DNA of 6,673 bases from an uncultured Erythrobacter sp. (GTDB taxonomy: Bacteria > Pseudomonadota > Alphaproteobacteria > Sphingomonadales > Sphingomonadaceae). Numbering within the stretch: position 1 is the first letter of the stretch; each line of letters begins with the position of its first letter. Both the position numbers and the translations under genes were made by a program. Location of the stretch: contig CAMYIQ010000173.1 of the NCBI GenBank assembly GCA_947258465.1, forward strand, positions 1-6,673. The letters run 5' to 3'. Of the stretch, positions 6,668-6,673 are shown in pieces. The notes beneath the pieces are model-generated. The model was not told the DNA's origin, did not search any database, and saw only the letters and a program-made list of their open reading frames with translations.

Positions 6668-6673
6668 ATGGCC
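6668..6673 (+). CDS. Start of an unidentified gene (two codons only)
   Basis: ATG GCC at the right edge is preceded by AGGAG (6657-6661) with a 6-base spacer, a near-ideal ribosome binding site, so a gene beginning Met-Ala very probably starts here and runs out of the window. Nothing can be said about its product. It may be cotranscribed with hemH or have its own promoter under the inverted repeat at 6635-6652. A weak possible promoter (TTGTCG at 6606 and TAGAAA at 6627, spacer 15) is too poor to call. Confidence 0.6.

Overview
The window is GC-rich, densely packed chromosomal DNA that looks alphaproteobacterial, most likely from a sphingomonad or Erythrobacter-like organism. This rests on three things: the gene order hflK-hflC followed by a Do-type protease, the style of the protein sequences, and the strong GC bias in third codon positions, which also produces long antisense reading frames. 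The taxon is inferred from recalled family resemblance, not from a search.

Layout. Two transcription units diverge from a 118-base gap at 2248-2365. Leftward (minus strand) run hflK, then hflC after a single intervening base, then after a 141-base gap the first 54 codons of a secreted protein. That protein is probably a DegP/HtrA-type serine protease and leaves the window at base 1. HflK and HflC are the paired SPFH membrane proteins that surround and restrain the FtsH protease, so this arm is an envelope protein-quality-control cluster.

Rightward (plus strand) run mrp/apbC (a P-loop Fe-S cluster carrier), a large molybdopterin-binding oxidoreductase subunit of the IorB / aldehyde-oxidase type, and hemH (ferrochelatase). 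The mrp and oxidoreductase genes overlap by 22 bases. The oxidoreductase and hemH genes overlap by 4 bases (ATGA). They are therefore very probably cotranscribed and translationally coupled. The shared theme is metal cofactors: Fe-S delivery, a Mo enzyme class that normally needs an Fe-S partner subunit, and iron insertion into haem. No Fe-S partner subunit is encoded in the window. After hemH, a 38-base gap carries a 6-6-6 inverted repeat and a good ribosome binding site, followed by the first two codons of another rightward gene.

I see no mobile element, CRISPR array, tRNA or rRNA. Most of the window is ordinary core genome. The item most worth following up is the divergent, apparently partnerless molybdopterin-binding subunit locked between mrp and hemH. 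The candidate operator at the right edge comes next.
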